Assembly (NCBI GenBank): GCA_012518455.1
Contig: JAAYSA010000027.1
Location: forward strand, 1-34,405
DNA: 34,405 nt
Reading direction: 5' to 3'
Source: Erysipelotrichaceae bacterium
GTDB lineage: Bacteria > Bacillota_I > Bacilli_A > RFN20 > CAG-826
The notes beneath the pieces were generated by a model. It made no database searches. It was not told the origin of the DNA and saw nothing but the letters and a program-made list of their open reading frames with translations. The translations under genes were made by a program, and so were the position numbers. Each line of letters begins with the position of its first letter. The first letter of the stretch is position 1. This document shows, in pieces, positions 19,289-29,296 of this stretch.

Positions 19289-21281
19289 CTTTATCTCCTT
19301 TTTTAATTGGTTTTTCTTTGTCGGCTTTCGTTTCTTTGGGAGGCTCCTCCATTAAAACAGCCTCATTTTGCGGTTCTATTTGAGTTTTATTATTAAAACC
19401 ATCTAAAGATCTATTCTTTAACAAGTAATCAATTTCCTCAGCATTAATGGTCTCTTTTTCTAGTAATGTTTCGGCTATTAAAATTAAATCATCTTTATGC
19501 TTTAAAAGAGTTTTGCGTGCTAAGTCGTGAGCATCAGAAACAATTTTTCTTATTTCATTATCAATTGCTAAAGCAACTTCTTGCGAAAAGTTCTTTTGAA
19601 CCGATGTGTAATCACGACCTAAAAATACTGATCCTGTGTCTTTTTCATATTGAATTGGACCAAGCGAGCTCATTCCATATTCTGTTACCATTGCACGAGC
19701 AATTCTTGTAGCCATTTCAATATCATTGTGAGCACCTGTAGAAACATCATCAAAGAATATTTCTTCACTTACACGACCTGCAAGATAACCGACGATACGT
19801 GCGGTTAATTCGTTTTTCGTTAACAAGAAGCGGTCTTCTTCTGGCGTCATTAATACATGACCACCTGTACGGCCGCGTGGAATAATTGTAATCTTTTGGA
19901 CTTTATCGGCGTTTTTATTATAAATACCAATTATTGCATGCCCTGCTTCATGATATGCTACTGTTCTACGTTCTTTTTCATTCATTCCTACACTATCACG
20001 AGCAGGTCCTGCAATTCGTCGATCTATAGCTTCATCAATATCATAGATATCAATTTCTTTTTTATTTTGTCGAACAGCAAGAATAGCGGCATCGTTTAAA
20101 ATGCTTTCAATATCAGCTCCAGAAAAACCAACTGTTCTTTTGGCAAGTTGATCAAAATCAACTAAAGAACTAATTTTCTTTCCTCTAGCGTGAACACCAA
20201 ATATTTCAGCACGTCCTTTTCTATCAGGAAGGCTAACAGTTATTTTGCGGTCAAAACGACCAGCACGTAATAGTGCGGGGTCAAGAACATCATCTCTGTT
20301 TGTAGCAGCAATAACAATAACACCAGAATTGTCACTAAATCCATCCATTTCAACAAGTAATTGGTTGAGCGTTTGTTCTCGTTCATCGTTTCCTCCACCC
20401 ATACCAGTACCTCGTTGTCTACCTACTGCATCCAATTCATCAATAAAGACAATACAAGGTGCATTCTTTTTGGCTTGGCGGAACATATCTCTAACACGAC
20501 CTGCACCAACACCAACAAACATTTCAACGAAATCTGAACCTGATATTGAGTAAAATGGAACACCCGCTTCACCAGCAACTGCTTTGGCTAGGAGTGTTTT
20601 ACCAGTGCCTGGTGGCCCTACTAATAAGATACCATTTGGAATTTTAGCGCCAAATTGCGTATATTTTTTTGGTTGTTTTAAATAATCAACTATTTCAGCC
20701 ATTTCTTGTTTTTCGGCATCACAGCCAGCGACATCTTTAAATGTTTTTGTTCTTTTAGATTCTAGGCGTGCTCTTGAGCGATTGAAATCCATCGCTTTTT
20801 TATTGGTTGCGTTTGCTCCGCTTACCAACCGTGTCATTATAAATACAACTATAATTGTTACAGCAACAAGTGTTAGAATGGTTGGGCCCCAAGCTTCCCA
20901 AAATGTCGGTTTTGTTAAATCTACATGATACCATCTTTCAATTGTGGCTTCAGCATCTAACATATTGAAAATGACATTATCATAATTTTCTCGACCTATT
21001 TCAGCGACAAAATGCTCACCATTTGAAGTCATACCGTTAATAATGACAAGTTCAGGACTTGTTTTAGTAGTAACCTCAACAATATCAATATCGGGATCAA
21101 GTATCCATTGTTGTAGCGAAATATAATCTAATCGGTGAATGTCATTTCGTTGTCCAAAGAAAGTAAAATAAACGATTACTCCAATAAGAATAACCAACAG
21201 AATATATGGTAAGAAAAATCTAAAGGACGATGTCTTATTAGTATTAGGGTTAGGTTTTTTTGGTTGCTTTTGTTTATTCAT
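19278..21281 (-). CDS. ftsH: ATP-dependent zinc metalloprotease FtsH
   Basis: [25 protein letters not shown]-type AAA motifs, HEAGH. Confidence 0.97.
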   Translation of the reverse strand: MNKQKQPKKPNPNTNKTSSFRFFLPYILLVILIGVIVYFTFFGQRNDIHRLDYISLQQWILDPDIDIVEVTTKTSPELVIINGMTSNGEHFVAEIGRENYDNVIFNMLDAEATIERWYHVDLTKPTFWEAWGPTILTLVAVTIIVVFIMTRLVSGANATNKKAMDFNRSRARLESKRTKTFKDVAGCDAEKQEMAEIVDYLKQPKKYTQFGAKIPNGILLVGPPGTGKTLLAKAVAGEAGVPFYSISGSDFVEMFVGVGAGRVRDMFRQAKKNAPCIVFIDELDAVGRQRGTGMGGGNDEREQTLNQLLVEMDGFSDNSGVIVIAATNRDDVLDPALLRAGRFDRKITVSLPDRKGRAEIFGVHARGKKISSLVDFDQLAKRTVGFSGADIESILNDAAILAVRQNKKEIDIYDIDEAIDRRIAGPARDSVGMNEKERRTVAYHEAGHAIIGIYNKNADKVQKITIIPRGRTGGHVLMTPEEDRFLLTKNELTARIVGYLAGRVSEEIFFDDVSTGAHNDIEMATRIARAMVTEYGMSSLGPIQYEKDTGSVFLGRDYTSVQKNFSQEVALAIDNEIRKIVSDAHDLARKTLLKHKDDLILIAETLLEKETINAEEIDYLLKNRSLDGFNNKTQIEPQNEAVLMEEPPKETKADKEKPIKKGDKEEA

Positions 21282-21328
21282 AATATACTCCTTGGTTTTC
21301 CATGAATTAGTTATAAATGCTACAATTG

Positions 21329-21357
21329 ATTATACTTTGTATAAAGTATATTATCAA
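21329..21357 (-). promoter_or_regulatory. ftsH promoter with embedded inverted repeat
   Basis: Minus strand TTGATA - 17 nt - TATAAT; TATACTTT-ATAC-AAAGTATA covers the spacer and -10. Confidence 0.65.
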
Positions 21358-21393
21358 ATAATTAGAACTTTGACACAATAATTTACACAAAAA

Positions 21394-22641
21394 TTATATT
21401 TTTAATGTAATTTCAATTTTATCTGAGACTTTTTTTTCGTAATCTTCTCTATATCGTGGTACATAGACAACAACACCATTTTTATTTACAAAAATAGGCC
21501 AACTATTACGAAAATATAAAGGTAGTTTCATATCCACCAACATTCGAGAAACTTTTTTATTATAACTTGCTATTTTGTATTCATCTTTTGATTGAAACGA
21601 TCTAATAGTAAGAGGGAAGTCATTTTTAGTTATTTTGGTATTTCCAAAGCCGTTTGAAAAATCAATTTTCAGTTGCTCAAAAATTAATAGTTTAGGTTTG
21701 TCCATTACTATTTCAAACTTATCTTTTTTTCTTTGATTCGAAATAAAAAAGTATTCGTACGCTTTAATGAAAAAATGGTTTTCAGCAATTTTAATACTAG
21801 AGTTTGGTCTATTACCTTTTAAGATTTGTATAAGGTTATTAGCTTTATTCTCACTATATGATAAAGGAATGTCGTGTTTAAGAAAAACCATGTATAGAAG
21901 TCCGTAAAGTTCATTTTCTTCAAGTGAAAGTATTTCATCTACTCTATAAAAATTATTTGCCCATAAAATTGATTCAAGTTTTGACAATATAACCGTTTTC
22001 TTTAAGTTGTGATTTTTTATCTCTTGTATGATTAGCTTTTTTTCATCAATACTCATTTTATCAATGTAGTCTTGTCTAATACGATTCCTTAAATATTTGC
22101 GGTTTTTATTAGATTCATCGATGCTATATGGGACTTCATTTCTTTTACAATAGTTTAATAATTCTTCTTTTGAATAATTTAGTAGCGGTCTACTTACTGT
22201 AGCGCCATAAATAATTACATTTTCTTTTAATCCTAAGTAAAAAACATTGGTTTTGCGGCTTTCTTGTATTAAATATGTTTCAATATTATCATCTAAATGA
22301 TGGGCGACAAGTACAGCATCAAAATGATACTTTTGTTGAATTTTCGCAAAAAAACGATATCTAATTTCTCTAGCTTTATTTTGAAAATTTCCTTTAATTT
22401 TCGAACCCTCTACAACATAATCATAAAAATCGATGCCTAAACTATCTGTAATTTCTTTTAAAGATTCGTGTTCTTTGTCACTCGTTTTTCCTCTCATTTT
22501 ATAATTTACATGTGCAACCGCGAATTTATAACTTTCTTTTTGGAGAATATCAAATAACGCCATTGAGTCAGGCCCAAAACTACATGCAAGTAAATATTTA
22601 TGATTTTTATCTAAATTGATTCTCATCCTTTTGCCTTTCAA
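21394..22641 (-). CDS. tilS: tRNA(Ile)-lysidine synthase; true start may be the internal ATG of MRINL
   Basis: PP-loop-like LLACSFGPDSMAL, VAHVNYKMRGKTSDKEH, VAHHLDDNIETYLI; position between rqcP and ftsH. Confidence 0.9.
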   Translation of the reverse strand: MKGKRMRINLDKNHKYLLACSFGPDSMALFDILQKESYKFAVAHVNYKMRGKTSDKEHESLKEITDSLGIDFYDYVVEGSKIKGNFQNKAREIRYRFFAKIQQKYHFDAVLVAHHLDDNIETYLIQESRKTNVFYLGLKENVIIYGATVSRPLLNYSKEELLNYCKRNEVPYSIDESNKNRKYLRNRIRQDYIDKMSIDEKKLIIQEIKNHNLKKTVILSKLESILWANNFYRVDEILSLEENELYGLLYMVFLKHDIPLSYSENKANNLIQILKGNRPNSSIKIAENHFFIKAYEYFFISNQRKKDKFEIVMDKPKLLIFEQLKIDFSNGFGNTKITKNDFPLTIRSFQSKDEYKIASYNKKVSRMLVDMKLPLYFRNSWPIFVNKNGVVVYVPRYREDYEKKVSDKIEITLKI

Positions 22642-22876
22642 TTAATTTATAGCTTTCTTGTGGGTTCTTTTGAATTTCACGCTCGTTTATAGTAATAACT
22701 TCTACTTTAATAATAGATGAACCTAGTCTTATTTCAATTATGTCACCAATATTTAAATTACTCGAGGGTTTCGCTATTTTTCCGTTAATTTTTGCAAAAC
22801 CGGCATCAATTACTTCTTTTGAAATAACGCGTCTTTTTATTATTCTTGTAATCTTTAGATATTTATCTATTCTCAT
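22607..22876 (-). CDS. rqcP: S4-domain RNA-binding protein, RqcP/YabO-like
   Basis: MRIDKYLKITRIIKRRVISKEVIDAGFAKINGKIAKPSSNLNIGDIIEI; directly follows mfd. Confidence 0.88.
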   Translation of the reverse strand: MRIDKYLKITRIIKRRVISKEVIDAGFAKINGKIAKPSSNLNIGDIIEIRLGSSIIKVEVITINEREIQKNPQESYKLIERQKDENQFR

Positions 22877-25800
22877 TTTCCGTTCTCATCTATTAAATCT
22901 ATTATCTCATTAATAACATTCTCATATACATCAAACCACCCTTTTATTTTATTAACTTTAATGATGAAGTGATTCTTTTCGTTAATTAATCTTAAATGTG
23001 TAGCAAAGTTTGATAATTTCTTTACTAAAAGAGTAATAGAACTTTGTATCTTATTAAAGGGTGTAGCAAGTGTTATCAAGACAAAATTATTAATTTCCGT
23101 CACCGTTTGTATATATTTTGAATATTTTTCAATTTTTAAATCGATAGCTTTTTTTCTAAATAACGTTACTACTTCTTCGGGAAGTCTACCATAAACATCT
23201 CTGGTTTTATTTTTTAGTTTTTCTAAGTCATTAATTGATTTACTTTCTTTAATTTCTTGATATATTTCTATTTTATCTGATTTACCAACATACTGTGGAG
23301 GTATATAAGCATCAATATTTAATAAATTTGTGATTTTTGTATTTTCTTCTTTTTTTCCATATTTTTTTTGACTTATTGCATCATTAATCATTTTAAAGTA
23401 CATATCTATACCCACAGAGTCGATAAATCCCGCTTGTTCTTTCCCTAAAATATCTCCTGCACCACGGATCATTAGGTCTCTTTGTGCAATTTTATATCCA
23501 CTACCTAACTGAGCGAAATCTTGAATTGCTTTTAATCTCTTTTTCCCTGTCTCAGTAACTTTTCCTGGAGTGTATAACAAAAAAGCATATGCTATTCTAT
23601 TACTTCGACCCACCCTACCTTTAATTTGATATAGTTGTGCTAAACCAAAATTAGCTGCTTCATCAACAATTATTAGATTAGCATTACTTACATCAATTCC
23701 GTTTTCAATAATTGAAGTGCAAACCAAGACATCGACATTTCCATCATAAAAATTGATCATAACATCCTCAATGTCGTTCTTTTCCATTTTGCCGTGAACC
23801 ACAGCCACTCTTGCGCCTTTAACTAATTTTTCTATTTTTCTTGCAACTGAATTTATGGTAGTTATTTTGTTATGTAAGAAAAATACTTGTCCTTTCCTTT
23901 GCAATTCTCTTTCAATCAATTCTTTAATAATGGGAGCTCTTTTTGGAATTACATAAGTTTGAATAGGCATACGTTCATGCGGAGCAGTGTTGATCTGCGA
24001 TAATCCTCTTATCCCAACAAGTGCCATTTGAAGCGTTCTTGGAATAGGCGTCGCACTTAAAGTTAATATATCTACATCGTGTTTCAAACTTTTAATTTTT
24101 TCTTTTTGAACTACACCAAAGCGTTGTTCTTCATCAACTATTAATAAGCCTAAATTGTCATATTTAATTTCATCATTTAGCAATCGATGTGTTCCTATGA
24201 TAAAGTGAATTTTCCCTTCATTTATGGCCTCAATTGTCCTTTTTTGGTCTTTTTCTTTTATTAATCGTGATAGTATTCCAATATTAACGCCAAAACCCTT
24301 GAATCTTTCTATCGCTACTTCATAGTGCTGTCTCGCTAACAAAGTCGTAGGACATAACATGGCAACCATTTTGCCTGAATTTATTGCCTTAAATGCGACT
24401 CTAAATGCAATTTCTGTTTTTCCAAAGCCAACATCACCACATAACAACCTTTCCATCGGATTTTCTTTTTGCATATCTTCTTTTATTTCTTCAAGTGCTT
24501 TTAACTGATCAGTCGTTAATTCATATGGAAATCTGCTTTCAAATTCATGTTGAAAATAATCATCTTCTGGAAAAGAAAACCCTGCAATTTGCGCTCGCTT
24601 TGCTTGATTTTCGATTAAAAAATCCGTAATCTCATTAATTCTATCTTGAATTTTTTGTTTTGTTTTCGACCATTCTTTTCCATTTAAACTACTGAGTTTA
24701 GGGATGGCGCCTTCTCTACCAGCATATTTTCTCACAAGTTGAAATTGTTCTAACGGAGTGTAAAGTTCCTCTTTACCCCTATATGCAATATGTAAAAAGT
24801 CCCTGTGAACGCCATCTATTAAAATTGTTTTGATATCAATAAACTTTCCAATACCATGATATTCATGAACAATATAATCCCCTGGCTCAAGCTGTTCATA
24901 ATTCTGTAAAATCGTTGCAGAACGAAATCTCCCAACGAATCTTGATTCGTGACGATTAGATTGAAATATTTCTTTACTTGTAATAACTACAACTTTTTCT
25001 TGTTCTAATTCGAATCCGATTGCGATAGGCGCAAAAGTTATAATTATTTCATTTTTAGAAATCGATGGTTCATTCACTAAAGAACAAGGAAAATTATTAT
25101 CGATGAGTATTTTTTCGATCGTTTTATATTGAGCTTCATTATCTAATGAAATTATAATTGAAAATGACTTGTTTTTGTAAAAACTAATAGCGTTTAGTAG
25201 TGTTTGATAATCATTAACTACTGCGTTCAATGAATTTAAATTAAAATGAAAATCATTTTCACTTTTTGCTAATTCATTAATTTCTATTATATGTTTGGCT
25301 TTTGACAAAAGATTCTCCAGCCTTTGATAATATTCCAATCCGGTTATTGTTTGTTTGTTTGAAACGAGCTCATCAAAATATTCTTTGGCTTCCCATTTTA
25401 ATAAATTAATAGACTCAATTATTTGATCTTTGTTAATTAGTACAATAGTAGAATCTTCCTGATAATCTAATAATGTTGCATCAATTGATGAACATAATGA
25501 AGCATATTGATATGCGACTTGTGAACTTTCCCTATTTTTTAATTGTTCTATATCAAACTTAAGATTTTGTTTTAGTGTTTCCCTTTCATCTTGAGTTAAA
25601 CTTTGGCTCATTTCGTGAAATGATTCATAAATCTCTTTTTCTATATTTATAAGATCCTCATCATTATAAATAACTTCATTAGCAGGAAGAACTGTTATTT
25701 TATCCAATTCATTCATTGATCTTTGTGTTGATAAATCAAATGTTGAAATAGTATGAATTTGATCATAAAAAGTGTCAATCCGAACCGGATTTGCATAATT

Positions 25801-26339
25801 AACGCTGAAAATGTCAATTATTTCACCTCGAATCGCGTATTGGAAAGATTGATTAATTTTATTTACACGTTGATAACCCAAGATTGAAAACATACTATTA
25901 ATTTCTTCAATAATTACATCGTCATTAGGTTCAAGTGTAAGTATAGAATCCTTAAATTTTTTCTTATTTGGCAATCTTCTTATTGTCCCAGAGGCGTTTG
26001 TTATAATCACTCTTTTTTTACCATCAAGAAGTTTGTACATTACATAAATTCTTTGAGCTTCTAAGTCTTTACTAGCTGCAATAGCGTCAGCCCTAAGTAA
26101 ATCATCGTGAGGAAACAACAAACATTCATCTTCATCAAGAAAATTAAGAATAAGTGTATAAATCTTTTGTGCTGTATACAAATTATTGGTCACGACAACA
26201 TAATTTTCATTTTTCTTTTTAAAAGCAGCTCCTACCAATAGCGCTGTCCCTATATCTTCTCCAATAACAAAAGAACCCTTTTTAGCCAAGAAGGGGGGAG
26301 TGCAGTATTTTTTTGTAACTCTTTTAAAAGGTTATTCAG
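22873..26339 (-). CDS. mfd: Transcription-repair coupling factor Mfd, N-terminus apparently frameshifted
   Basis: Main ORF 22873..26289 (TTG start) has RRIRID/TRCF-like and helicase motifs (LLCGDVGFGKTEIAFR, IVDEEQRFGV, TLSATPIPRTLQMAL). The missing N-terminus (NNLLKELQKNTALPP) lies in another frame at 26293-26339. Confidence 0.85.
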
Positions 26340-26940
26340 GTTTTATCACTTCCTCTTTCTCTCTATCACGTTTCTTATTAAATTTAGACATTGATTTTTC
26401 AAAACCAAACTCTAATGCGTAAAACACGGCATTTTTAGCATCTTCAATCGCAATTTCTAATAAATTTTCTTCTTCTTTTGTTGGTTTATTTAATACGTGA
26501 TCAACACTATTATGTAGTGGTTGTCCAATGCCAATTCTAAGACGCTTAATTTCATTATGACCCGTAAGATCTATAATATTTTGCATTCCTTTCTGACCAC
26601 CTGAACTTCCGCCCATACGGAGTCTTACTTGACCCGTAGATAATGACATATCGTCATAAATAATTAAAATATTTTCAATTTCAATTTTATAAAAATTCAT
26701 AATTTGTACGACGGCTTCGCCACTAAGATTCATATATGTGGTAGGTTTAAATAAAACGATCTCTTCGTTATTATGTAAAAATTTTGCAAACAAGCCTTTA
26801 AAATCTTTTTTATCTACATCTATTTTTGCTTTTTCTGCTATAGCATCAATAACTCTATATCCTATATTGTGCCTTGTTTTTTCATATTTTTTTCCAGGAT
26901 TTCCTAGACCAACAATTAATTTCATTTTTTCCTCTTTCAT
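26332..26940 (-). CDS. pth: Peptidyl-tRNA hydrolase
   Basis: MKLIVGLGNPGKKYEKTRHNIGY, KPTTYMNLSGEAV, IYDDMSL, GGSSGGQKGMQNI. Confidence 0.96.
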   Translation of the reverse strand: MKEEKMKLIVGLGNPGKKYEKTRHNIGYRVIDAIAEKAKIDVDKKDFKGLFAKFLHNNEEIVLFKPTTYMNLSGEAVVQIMNFYKIEIENILIIYDDMSLSTGQVRLRMGGSSGGQKGMQNIIDLTGHNEIKRLRIGIGQPLHNSVDHVLNKPTKEEENLLEIAIEDAKNAVFYALEFGFEKSMSKFNKKRDREKEEVIKPE

Positions 26941-26970
26941 ATTATATCACAGTGTATTTTATCAAAAAAA

Positions 26971-26987
26971 TGTTTATACTATAAACA
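26971..26987. promoter_or_regulatory. 17-nt palindrome in the pth/DUF368 divergent promoter region
   Basis: TGTTTATA-C-TATAAACA. Confidence 0.55.
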
Positions 26988-26997
26988 AGGACAATTT

Positions 26998-27936
26998 ATG
27001 AAACGTTTTTTTAAACTATTTTTGCAAGGAATCGTAATGGGGTTTGCTTTAATCACAGCAATCGGTGGTGGTACCATTGCAGTTTTAATGGGCATATATG
27101 ATGATATGGTTTTTGCTGTTGCTGATTTTACCAAAAATCCAAAAAAGTCAATTTCTTTTTTAGGCCCTATATTACTTGGTGTCTTTACTGGCGTAGCGGT
27201 TCTAATTTACCCAATTAAACTCTTTTTAGAATTTGCCCCCTTTGTAGCTACATCACTTTTTGTTGGCCTTACTCTTGGTGGTTTATATGTTTTTAAAGAA
27301 ACAACACATAAAAAGAGTAACACCTTGAACATAATCTTGCTTATCCTTGGTCTTTTATTAGTGGCAGGTATTGGAGTTGTTTCTTGGTTTAATTCGTCAG
27401 CAAGCACATTAGATATTGGTTTGGTAGGAAATATTTTCTTTTTAGCTATTATTGGATTTTTTGCTAGTTCTGCTTTAGTTGCCCCTGGGATTTCAGGAAC
27501 ATTATTTCTATTATCAATCGGCTATTTTAATTATCTGCTTGATCTTGCTAAAAAAGTTTTGCTTTTTGAACAAGAAAATTGGTGGACTAATTTTGGACTA
27601 CTTGCAAGTTTCGGTATTGGTTTGTTAATTGGTTTTTTTGTAATTTCGAAATTATTTAAATATTTATTAACGAAACATCGAACTGCGACATACTTTACAA
27701 TTTTGGGCTGGATTATCGGTTCAATGGTTATTTGTTACTTTAATGGAGATATAAAAAACGCTTATTTATCTTTGGAAGGGTTTGAAATTTGGACTTTAGT
27801 TTTTTCCTTGTTAGCACTAGGTGTTGGCGCATTAATATCTTTCTCCCTTTTAAAATTCGTAAGCAAAAAAGAAGAAAATTTGAAATTAGAACAAAACACT
27901 GAAAGGGGAGACCAAAACGATGCAGTGGGAAATTGA
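26998..27936 (+). CDS. DUF368 family membrane protein (undecaprenyl-phosphate translocase family)
   Basis: Polytopic; second-repeat motif APGISGTLFLLSIGYFNYLLDLA, first-repeat GGGTIAVLMGIYDDMV; ends TGA. Confidence 0.82.
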   Translation: MKRFFKLFLQGIVMGFALITAIGGGTIAVLMGIYDDMVFAVADFTKNPKKSISFLGPILLGVFTGVAVLIYPIKLFLEFAPFVATSLFVGLTLGGLYVFKETTHKKSNTLNIILLILGLLLVAGIGVVSWFNSSASTLDIGLVGNIFFLAIIGFFASSALVAPGISGTLFLLSIGYFNYLLDLAKKVLLFEQENWWTNFGLLASFGIGLLIGFFVISKLFKYLLTKHRTATYFTILGWIIGSMVICYFNGDIKNAYLSLEGFEIWTLVFSLLALGVGALISFSLLKFVSKKEENLKLEQNTERGDQNDAVGN

Positions 27937-28531
27937 GTTTTTAAGATGGATAATTGAAAATTTGCACCACCCTTTAATTGATTGGTTTATGCATGGCCTT
28001 ACTTTTTTAGGCGAAGTTGCTTGGGTGTACTTTTTAATATCTTTCGTTTTTTTGTTTTTTAAAAAAACAAGAAAAACTGGAATTGCTTGTATCGCTGCTC
28101 TAATTTTAATTGCTGGTTTTAATCTTTTTGTATTCAAATACATTTTTAAAAGGATAAGACCTTTCAGAGAAAATGAATTTTTATACAATTATGTAATTGG
28201 CCGATTCAAAAATACTAATATGTTTAATACTTATCCAAGCGAAACATCTTTTTCCTTTATGTCTGGTCATACTTTATCAGCGTTTTTGTTTGCTACAATC
28301 GTTTCCATATATCATAAAAAATCTTTAATACCTAATATGATTATTGCTTCATTAATGTCATTTACTCGATTATACTATGCTTTCCATTATCCTACTGATG
28401 TTATTGCAGGAGTGCTTACTGGTGTAGCTTTTGGCACTTTGACGGTTTTTATAACTAATAAACTAGCGCCGAAAATTAATACAGCCCTTATTAATCGAAA
28501 AAAACAAAAAATTGAAACTGTAGAAAAATAA
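27920..28531 (+). CDS. PAP2-family membrane phosphatase
   Basis: GGGGAG RBS; motifs KYIFKRIRP, FSFMSGHTLS, TRLYYAFHYPTDVIAG. Confidence 0.9.
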   Translation: MQWEIEFLRWIIENLHHPLIDWFMHGLTFLGEVAWVYFLISFVFLFFKKTRKTGIACIAALILIAGFNLFVFKYIFKRIRPFRENEFLYNYVIGRFKNTNMFNTYPSETSFSFMSGHTLSAFLFATIVSIYHKKSLIPNMIIASLMSFTRLYYAFHYPTDVIAGVLTGVAFGTLTVFITNKLAPKINTALINRKKQKIETVEK

Positions 28532-28533
28532 TT

Positions 28534-29225
28534 ATGCGCCTTGAAAAATTCTTAGCAAATTTAAAAATCGGTTCTAAAAAAGAAGTTAAAAGTTTGATTA
28601 GAAGCGGACAAGTTGCTGTAAATAATAAAATTATTACATCAGATGATTTTAAAATTAACCCGGAAAATGATAGGGTTTTTCTTAAAAATGAAGAGGTTTT
28701 TTACAAAAAATATTATTATTTTATTATGAACAAACCAGCTGGTTATGTTTGTGCCAACAAAGATAACTTACATAAAACAGTATTTGTTTTAGATGAGAGG
28801 CTCCCCCTATATGGTTGTCATACGGTTGGAAGACTTGATAAAGATACAACTGGTGTTTTTTTACTAACTAATAATGGTAAACTTTCACACAATCTAATAA
28901 GTCCTAAAAAAGAAATTGAAAAGAATATATCGTAAAAACCAGATTACCTCTTAAGCAAGAATACATTGACAAAATTAAAAAAGGGTTGATTTTAAATGAT
29001 GGATATCAATGTAAATCTGCTACTTTTGAAATTTTAAGCGAAGATACGGGGAGATTAATAATAACAGAAGGAAAATTTCATCAAGTAAAAAGAATGTTTA
29101 TTGCATTAAACAATGAAGTAATTTCACTACACCGAGAACGCTTCCATACTTTAACTTGTGATAATTTACCAATCGGCAAAACTAGACCGTTAACCTTAGA
29201 AGAAGAAAAGTCATTATATAGTTAA
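28534..29225 (+). pseudogene. RsuA/RluB-family pseudouridine synthase split by a single-base frameshift
   Basis: First ORF (S4 domain MRLEKFLANLKIGSKKEVKSLIRSGQVAVN; GRLDKDTTGVFLLTNNGKLSHNL) stops at 28933. The frame beginning near 28926 continues as YIVKTRLPLKQEYIDKIKKGLILNDGYQCKSATFEIL...EGKFHQVKRMF. Confidence 0.85.
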
Positions 29226-29235
29226 TTAATTCTAT

Positions 29236-29263
29236 TTGAAAAGAGAATAAAATAAGTTATAAT
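29236..29263 (+). promoter_or_regulatory. Sigma-A type promoter of the tetR-ABC exporter operon
   Basis: TTGAAA - 16 nt - TATAAT. Confidence 0.65.
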
Positions 29264-29296
29264 CTACATTGAATGACTAAATAGAAAGGAGAAAAC

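Noticed and set aside
17658-20553. Short ORFs antisense to lysS and ftsH (17658, 17920, 17957, 19466, 19857, 20245)
   Set aside because: They lie opposite confidently identified conserved genes, with low-complexity or Ser/Thr/Ile/Phe-rich products and no family signal.
28906-28912. Programmed -1 frameshift at the A6G tract as explanation for the split pseudouridine synthase
   Set aside because: The resulting RN-TGA-KEYIV fits the family less well than restoring one base near 28924, which gives EIEK-x-YIVKT. No downstream stimulatory stem was evident by eye.
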